A DNA stretch of 16,486 bases from Gryganskiella cystojenkinii (GCA_015852425.1 JAAAIG010000841.1:1-16486); one strand, 5' to 3'. Counted from the stretch's first letter, positions 1 to 10,769 are shown. Translations and numbers: made by a program. Notes: generated by a model from the letters alone, not told the origin.

Positions 1-542
1 AGGTAACCGAATCCCTGCATGGCAAAGACAGCGGCCATCATGGCACCACGACGGTGGGTAGTAGCGAACTCGGAAGTAATGACGGCAGAAAGGGGGTAAT
101 CACCACCGATACCGACACCGACAATGACACGCCAGACGATCAAGGCAGCGGGGAGAGACAAGACGGCACCGTTACCGGAGAGAGCCTGACCGAGAGTGGC
201 GACAATGATGATCATCAACTCAATACCGTACATACGCTTGCGTCCAAGACGATCAGCAAGGTAACCGAATCCGATCTGACCAAGGAAAGTACCGACAGAG
301 GCAGCGACCTTAACACCGAGATCCAAGTCAGAGGGGAAAGCACCGCCATAGTAGATCATACCCAACATAGGAGTGACCAAGTTGATGGCGAACAAATCGT
401 AAGCATCTGTGAAGAAACCGACACCAGCGACCAAACAGGCACGGATGTGGAACCAACCAAACTCGGCGTTATCGATCTTGGCCAGGGCCAAACGACGACG
501 CTCGTTCAAGTCGGTGTTATCGACTTTGTGAGCAGTGGACAT
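1..542 (-). CDS. PHO84: High-affinity phosphate:H+ symporter, PHO84 type, N-terminal part
   Basis: Major facilitator superfamily transporter that imports inorganic phosphate with protons across the plasma membrane. The minus strand reads from ATG 542-540 without interruption to the window edge (180 full codons), so the C-terminal two thirds are missing. Visible signs: GFFTDAYDLF (about residues 42-51) in the first membrane segment, the MFS motif-A loop GYLADRLGRKRMYG (93-106), and the phosphate-transporter signature GVGIGGDYPLSAVITSEF (142-159) typical of the PHS family that includes yeast Pho84. The start is supported by a stop immediately upstream and a CT-rich leader. No intron is needed. 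A glycerophosphoinositol permease (Git1 branch) is an alternative, but the GGDYPLS..TSE signature fits Pho84 better. The symbol is given by family resemblance, not proven orthology. Confidence 0.93.
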   Translation of the reverse strand, partial: MSTAHKVDNTDLNERRRLALAKIDNAEFGWFHIRACLVAGVGFFTDAYDLFAINLVTPMLGMIYYGGAFPSDLDLGVKVAASVGTFLGQIGFGYLADRLGRKRMYGIELMIIIVATLGQALSGNGAVLSLPAALIVWRVIVGVGIGGDYPLSAVITSEFATTHRRGAMMAAVFAMQGFGY

Positions 543-726
543 GATTAATATATGTGAAGAGATAGGAAGGGAGGGAAGGGGAGGAGGAGGGGAGTGAGAC
601 GAGTGACGGGGATGCTGTTTGTGGAAAAAGTTATCGACGTCGAGGTGATCTGAGGAGAGGACAAAGAAAAAGAGAAAAGAAAAAAAGAAGATGGAAGGGG
701 GTGAGGCAGGGTATGGTTTTTATATT
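543..726 (-). promoter_or_regulatory. Core promoter and CT-rich leader of the phosphate transporter
   Basis: Read on the minus strand, TATAAA lies at 724-719, about 180 bp upstream of the ATG. It is followed by long pyrimidine-rich stretches (about 690-660 and 600-560), the usual look of a strong fungal promoter and leader. A 69-codon frame at 754-545 starts upstream of the TATA box, so it is probably not transcribed as an upstream ORF. Confidence 0.5.
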
Positions 727-769
727 TCCGGGACAAAGAACATGCGCAAACCAAGAAAGGTCAACGTTT

Positions 770-783
770 TATCAGTTATCAGC
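770..783 (-). promoter_or_regulatory. Tandem GATA motifs
   Basis: On the minus strand the sequence reads CTGATAACTGATAA, two TGATAA cores in direct repeat 7 bp apart, about 230 bp upstream of the phosphate transporter ATG. Fungal GATA factors bind WGATAR sites, and paired sites are typical of functional elements. The role here is inferred from position only. Confidence 0.3.
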
Positions 784-1322
784 ATAACGACTTTCGTTCT
801 TGCATGTTCACCAACAGATTGGGTTGGAAAATTCGACTAATAAAGTAGCTGTCAAAAAATAAAAAAGGTTTACTCGATTGGTCTCGGAGCCTCCAACGAC
901 CAGTTGAAGAAGAACGTGGAGGGCTTGACAGGGTAACAGGGTCTTCTTTGGTACTGCAAAATACGCCCTCATATAGAGCGATTCTACTCAGATACAAATA
1001 AAGCCAAAGCTGTTGAGGTAGAGGTTTTTTATTGCGGGTCGAAGAAGCGATGTTCTCCCGTCTGGGAGTGAATATCGTGCAAGAGCCAATTTTTCAGTGA
1101 GCACAATAGGGGTTGTTGGACTAGCCTTTCCCTTTTGCGTCTTTTTTTTTGTCTGAGAAGGACAAACAAATGAATGAGCAAACGACAGAGAGAGATCGAC
1201 TCTCCAACCAACCAAACAAACTGAAAGAACGACGCTCTCAGTTCACCTGTCGTTTCTCAGAATCGCGACGCGTGCTATTGATCCTTTACTTCTATTGGCT
1301 GATCAGATTAAATAGTTTCAAT

Positions 1323-1348
1323 CACGTGATATATTACTTGTCCACGTT
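1323..1348. promoter_or_regulatory. CACGTG palindrome plus CACGTT, possible Pho4/NUC-1 sites
   Basis: CACGTG at 1323-1328 and CACGTT at 1343-1348 are spaced 20 bp apart, about 780-800 bp upstream of the phosphate transporter ATG. Yeast Pho4 and Neurospora NUC-1 (bHLH) activate phosphate genes through CACGTG/CACGTT. Further AACGTG (CACGTT on the other strand) copies lie at 913-918, 1815-1820 and 2103-2108. The hexamers are short, so chance occurrence is possible. Confidence 0.4.
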
Positions 1349-2546
1349 GACCCTTTTCTTGGTGAAGAGTAGGGTGCAACCATCCGTGGACCAAGAGAAT
1401 TGCACAAACATTGACACCACTCGCCTCCCCTTTTTATCCGGTGAAAAATTATCTTTGCTTTCTTCAACCAATGGTTCCTTCATCCGTGCTCCACCTTCAA
1501 CTCTTTTTCTTCCAAAAGAGAACAATTGCTTATTTGGCTTTGTGTGTTTTCTGATATGGCTTATGTGTTTTGTTGATTTCAACTCCCCATCTTTGCGATT
1601 GTCCTCTTGAATCCCTCCATTTCGTCCACGAGCCATCGCCTCTTGTTCCTGATGAGAGCAATCCTCGAAGGTTTGATCCAGCAGACCAAACTCTCGCCTG
1701 ATGAGGCAAAATTTGCCCAACAACAGTGTACTTTACCCCTGACATTCGACCTTCGTCTGTTTGCTTTTTCATCACTTGTACGATCCCGACAACTTTGTGT
1801 TCAAGAAAAACAAAAACGTGCGGACCAAAACGGGCCATTCAGGAAAGAGATGTCCTGCTGTACTGTACTCCACCCCCTTTCCTTCCCTTCTTTCTCGTCT
1901 TCCTTGGTATCGGCATTTTTTTTGCTTTAAAAGCTCTCTCCCCCTTCTGGTCTAGAATATTGGTTCTTTGAAAATCCGGAAAAAGCAACGGCTCGTGCTT
2001 TTTTTGGAATTATTCAACGTCCATCCACTAGTCTACTCTTCTTTTGCTGTTCAACTAACTGATCGGACCTGTCATCGCGTAGAATCATCTTAGACCTCTG
2101 CAAACGTGAGATACATGGAGGAAAGAACTTTGAGCTGTACCACTCTTTTTCTCTTGCTAAGATTTCTCCAACTTCCTCCCTTTAACTCTTTATGGGTATT
2201 CCTGTCCGAAATAAAGGTTTAATCCCTTTTTTCTCTCGAACAAAATTTCGCCCGATATTTTTCCTTGTGAACGTTCGACGAACATTTGATTTCATTCGAC
2301 GACCATAATCAAACCTGTGCACCGATGTGCAGTGTGCCGATTTGGTTTGTGCGACCTCCCTTCTCTCATTGTGTCTGGTTTGTAACCTGCAGCTTTAGTA
2401 TGCAAGCTTGCAACAAAGCCCAACCGATTGCCTCCGGTTCCTTTTCGGTTCTTCCGGTTTCGTACGGGCGAGGGGACGGGCTCGCTATCTTTTTTTTGTT
2501 TTTGTAATTAACACTGTGTACAGAACTTTATACAGACATCTATGGT

Positions 2547-4713
2547 TCAAAGCTGCTCGGGTTCATTCGCACCCACGATCAAGACTTTGACAATCTCGAC
2601 CACGGCCTTGAACCTGCCAACCCAACCATGGTAAATAATATTGACCAGGTCCCTTGTCACCACGATCGCATCTCCAACGTTTGTCATCGGGTATTGCAAG
2701 ACTGGTGGCAAGAAAGTCTGTATCAGAGAAGGCCAACGATCGGTTGTAATCGATTTCTGATGACAGACAGCTCTCAATCCCTCGGGTCCACCGAACCGCC
2801 CGTACCCACTGGAACCGACACCTCCAAATGGAAGGGATTGGCAAAGGTAATTAACACCGAAATCGTTCAAGTTGCTCATACCGACACGGAGACGATCCAT
2901 GATAAAGAGTCCTTCCTTTTGGTTTCTGGAAAAGACGTTGGAACCGAGACTGTATGGGGACGAGTTGGCAATCGAAATGGCTTCGTCAAGAGTTGAGAAC
3001 TTGAAGACAGCCATGATGGGTGCAAAGGCCTCCTCCTGGGCGATACGCATCTTTGGGTTCAGGTTCGTGATCAATGTAGGAGCAAAGAATTGTCCCTGAG
3101 GGAACTTGGGGTGAACAAACTGCTCGCCTCCGTGAACCAGAGTCGCTCCGTTTTTGACCGCATCCTGAATCAAGCTCTCCAGTGCCTTTGTCTATGAACA
3201 TGCCAGATTGTGGATAACAGATGCAGCAAAGCAATGTTTAGTTTGTGCGGGCTTTATCAGTCAGCATTGAAAAACGATCATATTGGAAAAAAAAAATAAC
3301 ATCCCAAAAAACTTACTCGTCCGCTCATGGTCATGGAACCACAGTCAATGTTTTCAATCTCCAGTGGAGGTCCTTGTTTCAACTGCCTGATACGACTGCC
3401 CGTCATCTCGATCAACTTGTCATGAAGAGTCTCGTGGACGATAATCCTTTCCAGTCCAATACAGTTTTGTCCGCAGTTTTGGAACACGCCTCGCATCAAG
3501 ATCGGGACCACAGCCTTCAAATCCACGTCCTTGTTCACAATCGCGACATCCTTTCCGCCCAATTCCAAGACACATGGGGTCAAGTTCAACGAGGCCGCAT
3601 GTGCAACCTTAGCACCGACCTCGGGTGATCCAATGAATGTGATGCCATCAACACCCGACTTTACTACGGCCTCACCGCAATCCTGGAAACCGACCAGGAA
3701 CTGGACCAATTCGGGGTCATGACCACAAGCGACCAAACAGGCACGCGCAATCTCGGCATAATACTTCATTGTCGACCAGGCGACCTGTTCTGAAACCTTG
3801 ATCAAGATACCGTTACCGGCAAACAAGGCTGTGATCATCGGTCCAAATGTGTTATGGAACGGGTAATTCCAAGAAACCAGCGCCGCAACAACGCCCATGG
3901 GTTTGTACGAGACCTTGGCCGATTTGTAAAACATCAAGAGACCGGGGTCACGGTACTCGTCCTTCAATGCATCCTCTCCATGAGCGAGCGTCCAACGGAT
4001 CCGTTCACAGGTTGTGAGGATTTCGCCGAATTTACCATCGACCATAGTTTTGCCCGTGTCCCTGGAGGCGACGCGGCAGATAGTTTCCTGATGTTGGAGA
4101 ATGAATTCCTGGAGAGATTGCAGAACAATCTTGCGTTCAGCAAAGGTAGTCTTTGACCACTTTTCTTGGGCCTTGCGAGCTCTTTGGAGGGCAAGATCAA
4201 CATCTTCTTTAGTATGGGCAAGGATCGTGGAGAGGTGACGACCGGTCGAGGGGTCGTAACAAATGATTTGACCGGGTTGTTTGGGATCCTATAAGAAACA
4301 AGGAGAGAGGTGGCCAAGTTGAGTTATATGTGGAATGGACTTGCTTGATCCGTCGATAAGTGAGGTCCATGATCTGTCTCTAGCTTTTGTTAAGTACCTG
4401 GATGCTTGGGTTGGACAAAATCGCACCTCCTTTCCATCCTGGCAGAGCCTCTAATGTTGTGACGAGTAAAAAAAAAATCAAAAAGGGCATAAGTGAAAGG
4501 CACAGGACAGGGAAAAAAAAGATGTAATGTCGAGTGCTAATGAATTTCATGGCTTTTACCCTCTGGCACAGGAACGTCGAATGGAACGGATGGGTAAGGG
4601 CGAATCCTCTTGTAGAGGGTCCTGACCAGAATCGAGACAGCAACGACGCCCAAGACCTGAACGACCATGGGGTCTGACGTGACGACAGGCGGCAGGATCG
4701 TCTCCAGCAACAT
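2547..4713 (-). CDS. Membrane-anchored aldehyde dehydrogenase, Msc7-like
   Basis: NAD(P)-dependent aldehyde dehydrogenase superfamily protein, closest in character to yeast Msc7. Four exons with compatible phases: 4713-4560, 4450-4398, 4288-3317 and 3191-2547, giving 607 residues (Msc7 is about 640). Introns are 109, 109 and 125 bp with GT-AG ends. Residues 16-33 form a hydrophobic segment followed by basic residues, suggesting an ER or other membrane anchor. Catalytic features are present: SWNYPFHN (about 208-215), ELGGKD with the general-base Glu near 311, and GQNCIG with the nucleophile Cys near 345. EEAFAPI and PFGGVGSSGYGR follow in exon 4. The C-terminal extension of about 60 residues is moderately hydrophobic. 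The physiological aldehyde cannot be read from the sequence. The frame is intact, unlike the neighbour upstream. The 53-bp second exon rests on phase and protein continuity (PEEALPGWKGG). Confidence 0.92.
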
Positions 4714-5096
4714 GGTTTCGAGGAAATGTGATGGAGAAAGAAGAAAGCGATTTGATGATTAGTTTCGAGAGTCGGGGTCTGTTCTCACAACGGTCTTTCG
4801 GCAGCAAAAAAATCTTTGTCCCAGGGATGGATCTTTCCAATCTTATTTGCCGTCGTGCTCACGCCACTTTTTTTTTTGTCTGCAAGGCTCAGAGTAGCAA
4901 CCAGTAGACGCGTTTTTGACTCCTCTGCCAACCGTGAATCCCTAGACCAACTACCTCGGAGGATTCTCGAGCTCTCTTTGTCAATCGAAGGGCAAAAGTC
5001 TTTTCCTTATTTTCCTTATTTTTTTCTTCTTTTCAGCCTTGATTATGATCGTTATACTAATACCATCTTGTTGAAAGTCACTTAACCTACAATCCA
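4714..5096 (-). promoter_or_regulatory. Aldehyde dehydrogenase upstream region
   Basis: This 383-bp gap lies between the aldehyde dehydrogenase ATG and the end of the glucanase pseudogene, both on the minus strand. On the minus strand the last 50 bases before the ATG are CT-rich, typical of a leader. I see no clear TATA box. The plus-strand frame at 4816-5085 has no recognisable features and is not called. Confidence 0.35.
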
Positions 5097-6679
5097 CTAC
5101 TGTTCTGTGCCCGCGATAGGCTTGATCGCGAATTCATTTGCGGCGGCACAGAAACACTGACCGAGGTCGTTGGCATCCTTGAGGATTCAGTCATTATCGA
5201 CACCATCGAAATAGGACCAAGTGGGTTCGACTCTGTCTTGAAGTGCCAAAAAAAATCAATCAGCTCCTTGATTCCAAGAATCGATCTGGACAATGAAAAG
5301 GTTTCAGAGGAAGGTCTTGTAAGTGGCATCGTAGGTCTCGACATCGTTTTGACCGTTAGAGGTCGCGTTGGGTCCAACGACGTGGATTCGTACCAAAGGT
5401 ACCGCTCAAATACGTCGCACAGTCGTTGGTCGCGACTGAGAATTCTCCGACCAAAGTAGGACCAATGTCTTCAACAGAGGCCAAGATATCAGAGCGCCAC
5501 GTCTTGCAGACAAAACGCCAGCTGGGCCGATTCATTCTCAACAGGTTGTCGTCAAACATGATGTAGCTGTTGGTGTCTATAAATCCAAGAAACATATGCT
5601 CGGAGCTTGGTTTGTGTCTGTTCCATGATATCTAGTTCAATTGGGTGCCTCCACAAAAGAAAAAAGAAAAATGGAAGGCGAACGAGATAAAACTTACCCA
5701 TCATCAAACGGTCAGAATCAGCTGTCTTTTGAAAACCAGCCCAAGCTCTAAAACTCAAGAAACCATCATGAATGATCAACCAAGGTCCCTTGCCGGGACC
5801 ACCGCTCGCAGTGCGAGCATCCGAAAGACCTGTGTACACCAGGCTTTGACCTTCTCTACGCTGATCAGATAAGCGGCCGGTTCGTTCAATGGCCCATGGC
5901 GGGGGTTACATGCGCATAACTAGGGCTCGCATAAAAACGCCGACACTCTTGGACATAGGGCGAGGTCCGTTGGGCGTTCGAAGCACCGTTGTTCCAATGA
6001 TCAAGTTGATCTGACCAGCACGACCGGAATGGTTCCGACCGTTCTGGGATCCGGGTGCACCATGAAGCTCAACCAGGACTCGAATACCGTACTTGCGAAA
6101 CTGTTCGATCGCTCTCAAGAGATACTTCCTGGACAAGTTGGGGACAGGGCTCAAGTTACCCATGGCCCAGAAACGATAGGGATACGAACGTGGTTAAAGC
6201 AAGATCACGATGCGATGAACGTATCCTCGGTCACTCACCCACGTATTGTAATGGTTCTCCAACAGGGCCGTGGCAGCCTCAAGACCTAAATGTTGGCAGA
6301 CGGTTCATTCTTCGACGACACCGTTGGTGATATAAGAGTTGAGGAGCGAAGGCATATCAAATCGTTCCAAGACGAGCCAACCACGCAAGTTGACACCTGT
6401 CATTTTGTTAGTGGCGTTTTGATAGTCAAAGGGTTCGTTCAAGGCAGGAGTGTAAGAGTTGTCCTTGGCAGAGTGGTCAGTGCTGAGGACGATAGGGGTG
6501 GAGGCTTACCGCCATTGTTGTTGCTCTGGTCGGATTTCTTTCTGTCGTTGTTCTTATCCCAGGGTTTGACAATCACAAGGGGATACTGCGACTGCGGCAG
6601 CGGTGATGATCAAGATCAGGATGCTGATTTTCCAACGGTCACGGCGAACGCACGAGCGGCTATCTTGCTGTGCTCCCAT
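5097..6679 (-). pseudogene. Broken exo-beta-1,3-glucanase, glycoside hydrolase family 5
   Basis: Remnant of a membrane-anchored GH5 (subfamily 9, Exg-like) glucan 1,3-beta-glucosidase that would trim wall beta-glucan. Pieces occur in order but in different frames: ATG 6679 with signal-anchor KISILILIITAAAVAV; GVNLRGWLVLERF; FWAMGNLSPVPNLSRKYLL; VELHGAPGSQNG; PLNEPAAYLI with the acid/base Glu codon 5883-5881; WLIIHDGFLSFRAW; SYIMFDDNLLRMN; LVGEFSVATNDC with the nucleophile Glu codon 5445-5443; and TWSYFDGVDN. Lesions seen directly: TAA 6556-6554 after a frameshift, TGA 6307-6305 where the family has Trp, TAA 6196-6194, TGA 5306-5304 and TGA 5189-5187. Further frame changes lie near 6235, 6000, 5890, 5840 and 5390. 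One intron still fits (5697-5577, phase 1, GT-AG); another donor is at 6509. Intact neighbouring genes argue against poor sequence quality. The fold assignment is sure; the exact number of lesions is approximate. Confidence 0.9.
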
Positions 6680-8063
6680 CTTTTTTATTGGTTTGCTATC
6701 GTTGTTGTTGTTGTCGCTCGTTCCAATGAACGAGGTGTAGTTAATGTTGATGGTTTTTGTATTGTTGTTGTGGCTGTTTTTTTTTTTGGTGTGTAGACAT
6801 TTATCATTAAAAAATATACGGGAGGGAGACGACGAGATGAATGAAGTGGATGAGAATTGCGGAAGTGATGATGCAAAAAAAGAAACAGGTTCTGTCGATA
6901 ATAACTATAGGGTGATCGCCCTACTGGAAGGAATGTCCCCCAACGTTTCCAGGGACAGGAACCACGAAACGACTCGGGAACGATAAATACAATTTCCTTG
7001 TTTTCTCGAGGGCTGATACCAGAGGAAACTGGGAGGTTTTTTCGGAGCCTTCCTTCTCACAACGTACTTCTTACATTGCAGAGATTTTTTCCATTAATTT
7101 TCTAGAGATAAGTTTCTTTTACTGGGGCAAATGAAAGTGTCAAGAATAGTGTTTTGTCACCGACAAGACAGAAGAATGTAAACAACATGAGCAGTTTGGA
7201 AGCAAACTCTTAATGCTTTTCGCTGTATGCGAGTGTTTATTGTTCATCGCCCAGTTTGCTGCCTATTTTTACTTTTTGTGTGACCCAATTTTTAATTGCA
7301 AGGCGTAGAGGGGTTGTGTTTTGGCGGATCGCCACCTTGTCTTGTTCTTAAAACAACGTTGGTAAAAGGCGCGTGCGATCATGCAAAAAAAAAAAAAAAA
7401 TACTGGAAAAAGGAAAGTCGTCGAGTGAGTTGTCATCGTTCGATCGTTCAGGAGCAGCGGCAGATGTCCTTTCTGAAATGTACAAAAACCCTTCACAGTT
7501 GGTCATAGAGGCTGTTGAACGTCGTTATTTCTAGAGAGGATGAAGGGTGTGCGACCACTTGTGTGGCTTTGCTGTCTACGCCGAGATGTCACTTTCACGT
7601 GACCGATATATCAATTTTTTCCTCGGCCAGAGGATTCGCTGCGTTCAAGAAGAATTCAGGACAGAGAGAGCAAGAATTTTTTTCTTTGGCTAGGTGTGGC
7701 ACAGCCGTGTGGAATGGGGTTGCACGGCACAGATCCAAAACACTGACTGCGATGGGATAGGGGGAGACAAGAGCGGGCCTTCAATCCAAAAAAAAAGTCA
7801 ATCTCCCTTTGTTCCTTTTTTTTTGCTGCCATCATCTCTCCTTTTCATCCATCCCATCCCGTCCCACCCTTCCTCATCCATTCTCCTTCCCCCCCTATTT
7901 TTCTTTGACAATCCTTTTCTTCCTGGAGCTCGAACCTCTCTTCTTTATCGGTTTTTGTTGCTAGCAAGGATACATACCCCCCGTCCCACTTCGTCTCCAC
8001 TGCAGTTTTATTTTTAAACTTTTTTTTTTTCTCTCTCACTCTCTCTTTCTCCTTCATCACATC
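6680..8063. other. Divergent intergenic region
   Basis: About 1.4 kb separates the dead glucanase (minus) from the nucleotide-sugar transporter (plus). It holds a GTT-repeat tract (6701-6713, CAA repeats in the glucanase leader sense), T and A homopolymers (notably 16 A at 7385-7400) and a CACGTG palindrome at 7596-7601. A strongly CT-rich leader runs from about 7798 to 8063 in front of the transporter ATG. The frames at 6290-6796 and 7694-8017 are shadows or low complexity. I see no gene or RNA here. Confidence 0.5.
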
Positions 8064-9434
8064 ATGTCCGCCATCATGCCCTCCGTGGGCGGGATCCCCA
8101 TCAAGTACATCTCCCTGATCGTCCTTGCGGTCCAGAACTCGTGTCTAATCATCGTCATGGCCCTTGCCCAGGGTCCTGGTCGCAAGGTCTTCTATTCCTC
8201 CACCGCCGTCTTCATCAACGAACTCGTCAAGCTCGCTGTCTGCACTTTCATGACCATCCGACAGACGATTGCCGAGACTGGTCGTTTTTACCCCCAGGAT
8301 TTCTTGAACGAGGTCTTTGGAGGCGATGCTTGGAAACTCGCTATCCCTGCCATGCTCTACGCTATTCAGAACAACTTGCAATATGTAGCTTCCCATGCCC
8401 TCGATCCTTCAACGTTCCAGGTCACTTATCAGATGAAGATCTTGACCACAGCCCTGTTCTCGGTGCTGCTGTTGAACCGTTCCTTGCCCGCACTCAAGTG
8501 GATGTCTTTGGTTATGCTCACGGCTGGGATTGCTTTGGTCAGTGTCGAGGAATCCAACAACAGGCGAGGAAAGCCCTCGATCCCTGATCACCCGGATGCC
8601 TCAGCTCTTGCTGAGCTGTTGCAAGAAGAACAGTACAGGACCCCCGGACACGCCGCTGCCGCAGCTCCCTTGAACGATCGCCCGGAGGTCTTTGTTGGTC
8701 TCTTGGCTGTCTTGATCGCCTGTGTTCTCTCGGGATTGGCCGGCGTCTACTTCGAAAAGATTCTTAAGGTCACTCAGCCGTCCATCTGGCTCAGGAACAT
8801 TCAGCTCTCTTTCTTCTCTTTGCCTTTCTCGTTGTTGGCGGTGTATCTCAAGGATGGTGAGGGTGTAACAGAACAGGGATTCTTCGCCGGATATGACATG
8901 TTGGTCCTCACTGCAATTGCTTGTCAATCTGCCGGAGGCTTGATCGTGGCCGTGGTCGTCAAATATGCGGACAATATCCTGAAGGGCTTTGCGACCAGTA
9001 TCTCGATCGTGATCAGTGCAATTGCTAGTGTGGCGCTGTTTGGAACTCATATTGGAAGCATCTTCCTCCTCGGCACCGCCCTTGTCCTCGGGGCGACCTA
9101 TCTTTACTCTTTGCCAGACCAGCCTGTCGTCAAGTAAGAGAGAATTTTATATCTGGTGGCATTCCTCATCTTGTTTTTACTGCAACCCTTTTTTTTTCTC
9201 GGGCGGCAAAACAAAAACAGAAAAAATAGCCACCCTTTTTTTAGATTTTCTAATGATCTGACCAGCTTACTCTCCATTTCTTTTCATAGGTATGTTGATC
9301 TGGGCAGTCAATTGGACTCTTTCCATGCCGAGGAGGGTCGGATGGGATCACCACGTCAAGGAAGCAACGACAGTTTGACGACACCCACCAACAATGGGCC
9401 TTCAGTTCGCTTGGACAGAATCCGGGGACCATGA
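8064..9434 (+). CDS. Nucleotide-sugar transporter, UDP-galactose type (SLC35A family)
   Basis: Golgi or ER antiporter that exchanges a nucleotide sugar for the nucleoside monophosphate. Exons 8064-9133 and 9290-9434 give 404 residues; the intron (9134-9289, 156 bp) is GT-AG and phase 2, with CTAAT as a possible branch site. About ten hydrophobic segments. Family signatures: QNNLQYV (102-108), TFQVTYQMKILTTALFSVLL (117-136) with LNRSL after it, SIWLRNIQLSFF (240-251), and DNILKGFATSISIVISAIAS (303-322), all typical of SLC35A and S. pombe Gms1. A loop of about 50 polar, Ala-rich residues (163-207) separates the halves. The spliced tail (358-404, Ser/Thr/Asn/Gly-rich) should be cytosolic. If the intron is retained, a stop at 9135-9137 ends the protein after 357 residues, near the usual family length. 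UDP-galactose is the likeliest substrate; UDP-GlcNAc or CMP-sialic acid type cannot be excluded. The start follows a CT-rich leader. Confidence 0.93.
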
Positions 9435-10769
9435 AAGACCTAGCTAGACAGTTCATTGGTTTTTTTGGACAGCTGCCATTTTTTATAGTGCGACAATCAA
9501 ACCTCATTAATATACGATACACATGCATTGACCACCACACCACATCGCCATCTTAATTTTCGTTGCATTTATGCTCTTTGTCAAAGTTCCAGAATAACTT
9601 CGAAATTGAGAATGGGGCCAACAACGTGGAGTCCCTCTCTGCTTGGATAGGGCTTTTTTTGTGTCTGCTGTGACACGAAAAAAATTAGGTCACCCTCAGA
9701 CACACTTTCTCGACCATCTCACCTTTTATCAGTTTCCTTTTGGCGACCACTCAACACCCAGAGCTGAAGGCATAGTGTTGACCGGGTAGCGTTTCGCAAG
9801 TACCCATTCTACCCCCTTCTAAGACGGTCCGATGAGGGCCACCTGTTTCACTACCCTACAACACTTCAAAGATTAGAGGTTTATTACTGCAGCAATCCTA
9901 TTATGAAGTCGGTGATATGTTCTTGTAAACCGGTTCTTGCCTCCTCTTCGCGTTCTTGAGGGGCTTCCAGAACTGATCACAACTTCAGTCAGGTAGCCTT
10001 CGACGAGATTATGCGAAGCCCGCTCCTCGTCCATTTGCCAACATTGCCTTATAAGCTCTCTGACTGCGCGGTCGTGTACCAATGCACTGTAAAGAGAAAC
10101 GGGAACCATGTGACCTGAATGGCGCGTAAAAATGGCACCATAGATCGCTCGGCTCCAGGCACTATTTCACTGGAGATCCTTTCTTTGCCGAATAATAACA
10201 TTTTTTTCTCTCCTTTTTTTTTAATCAGGCTATCTTGTTATGAAACGCGCACTGGTTTTGGCAAAGGTACTTTCGAATACAAAGTACATTTCGCAACGCA
10301 TTGATGGCCTACGTCCGACGTTGCAGAGTTTGACGTCAGAAGTAAGGGGCAGGGACTTCTATTTTAGTTATTTCCGCAAAGTTCTTGAGTCCTATGGGCT
10401 CTCAACTTCCCCGAACGGTAACAGGGATAGTGTCCCATAGCCCAAAACCATCTTTACTTCTTCTTTTTTGCAGCTTCTGGTGAAACGTGAGACTTTGTGC
10501 ACACAAAGTTCGCTCTCCGAGGAAAAAATAAATAAATATAAGAGACCCCTGTTGACAAGTCTCCGATCCAAGACAATCTCTATCCCGCAGGAACCATGGT
10601 GGAAGAGAGGGGAGGAAGGAGAACCGACAAGAAGTGGGACTAATTCTTCCAACGCCCCTCTTGATCCGTTCATAGTATTTTTTCTGCACTGGTTCATGTA
10701 GATTCACTTTGTGCGGTGATACAGCATGATCAACACTTGTTTCGTGTGCCTTGGTTTGAAAAAATATTG
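9435..10769. other. Gene-poor stretch after the transporter
   Basis: The first part is the transporter 3' UTR. Beyond that I see only short frames. One on the minus strand (10109-9873, 78 codons) contains ELIRQCWQMDEER, loosely like the end of a protein kinase domain, and follows an acceptor-like TTTCTCTTTACAG. It is too short and isolated to call. The overlapping frames at 10392-10707 (minus) and 10240-10701 (plus) have no recognisable domain. Confidence 0.4.

Larger units (their letters stand above)
727..2546. other. Long intergenic region between two minus-strand genes
   Basis: About 1.8 kb between the phosphate transporter promoter and the 3' end of the aldehyde dehydrogenase. Frames of 100-150 codons exist on both strands (for example 1149-1610 plus, 1334-1723 minus), but they overlap each other, run through T- and CT-rich low-complexity sequence and show no recognisable domain, so I do not call genes. 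The part next to 2546 should hold the aldehyde dehydrogenase 3' UTR. I see no tRNA, rRNA or transposon. Confidence 0.5.

Noticed and set aside
54..548. 164-codon plus-strand frame
   Set aside because: It is the antisense shadow of the phosphate transporter. The composition (Asp/Thr/Gly/Ser-rich) is what that antisense gives, while the minus strand has clear family signatures.
1649..1706. Two CTGATGAG motifs resembling C boxes of a C/D snoRNA
   Set aside because: The first base does not fit the RTGATGA consensus, and no D box with terminal stem is found at the right distance.
1149..1723. Overlapping 153-codon plus and 129-codon minus frames
   Set aside because: No domain, low-complexity stretches, mutual overlap and no convincing leader. 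They lie in the promoter region of the phosphate transporter.
5222..5233. GGGTTCGACTCT resembling a tRNA B box
   Set aside because: It lies within the glucanase remnant, and no matching A box or cloverleaf arms could be found nearby.
5097..6679. Glucanase lesions as sequencing errors
   Set aside because: Substitution stops and indels are dense here while long exons of neighbouring genes (2547-4713, 8064-9133, 14467-15610) have none, so true decay is more likely.
6290..6796. 168-codon plus-strand frame
   Set aside because: Antisense to the glucanase remnant and then runs into GTT repeats. It has no recognisable motif.
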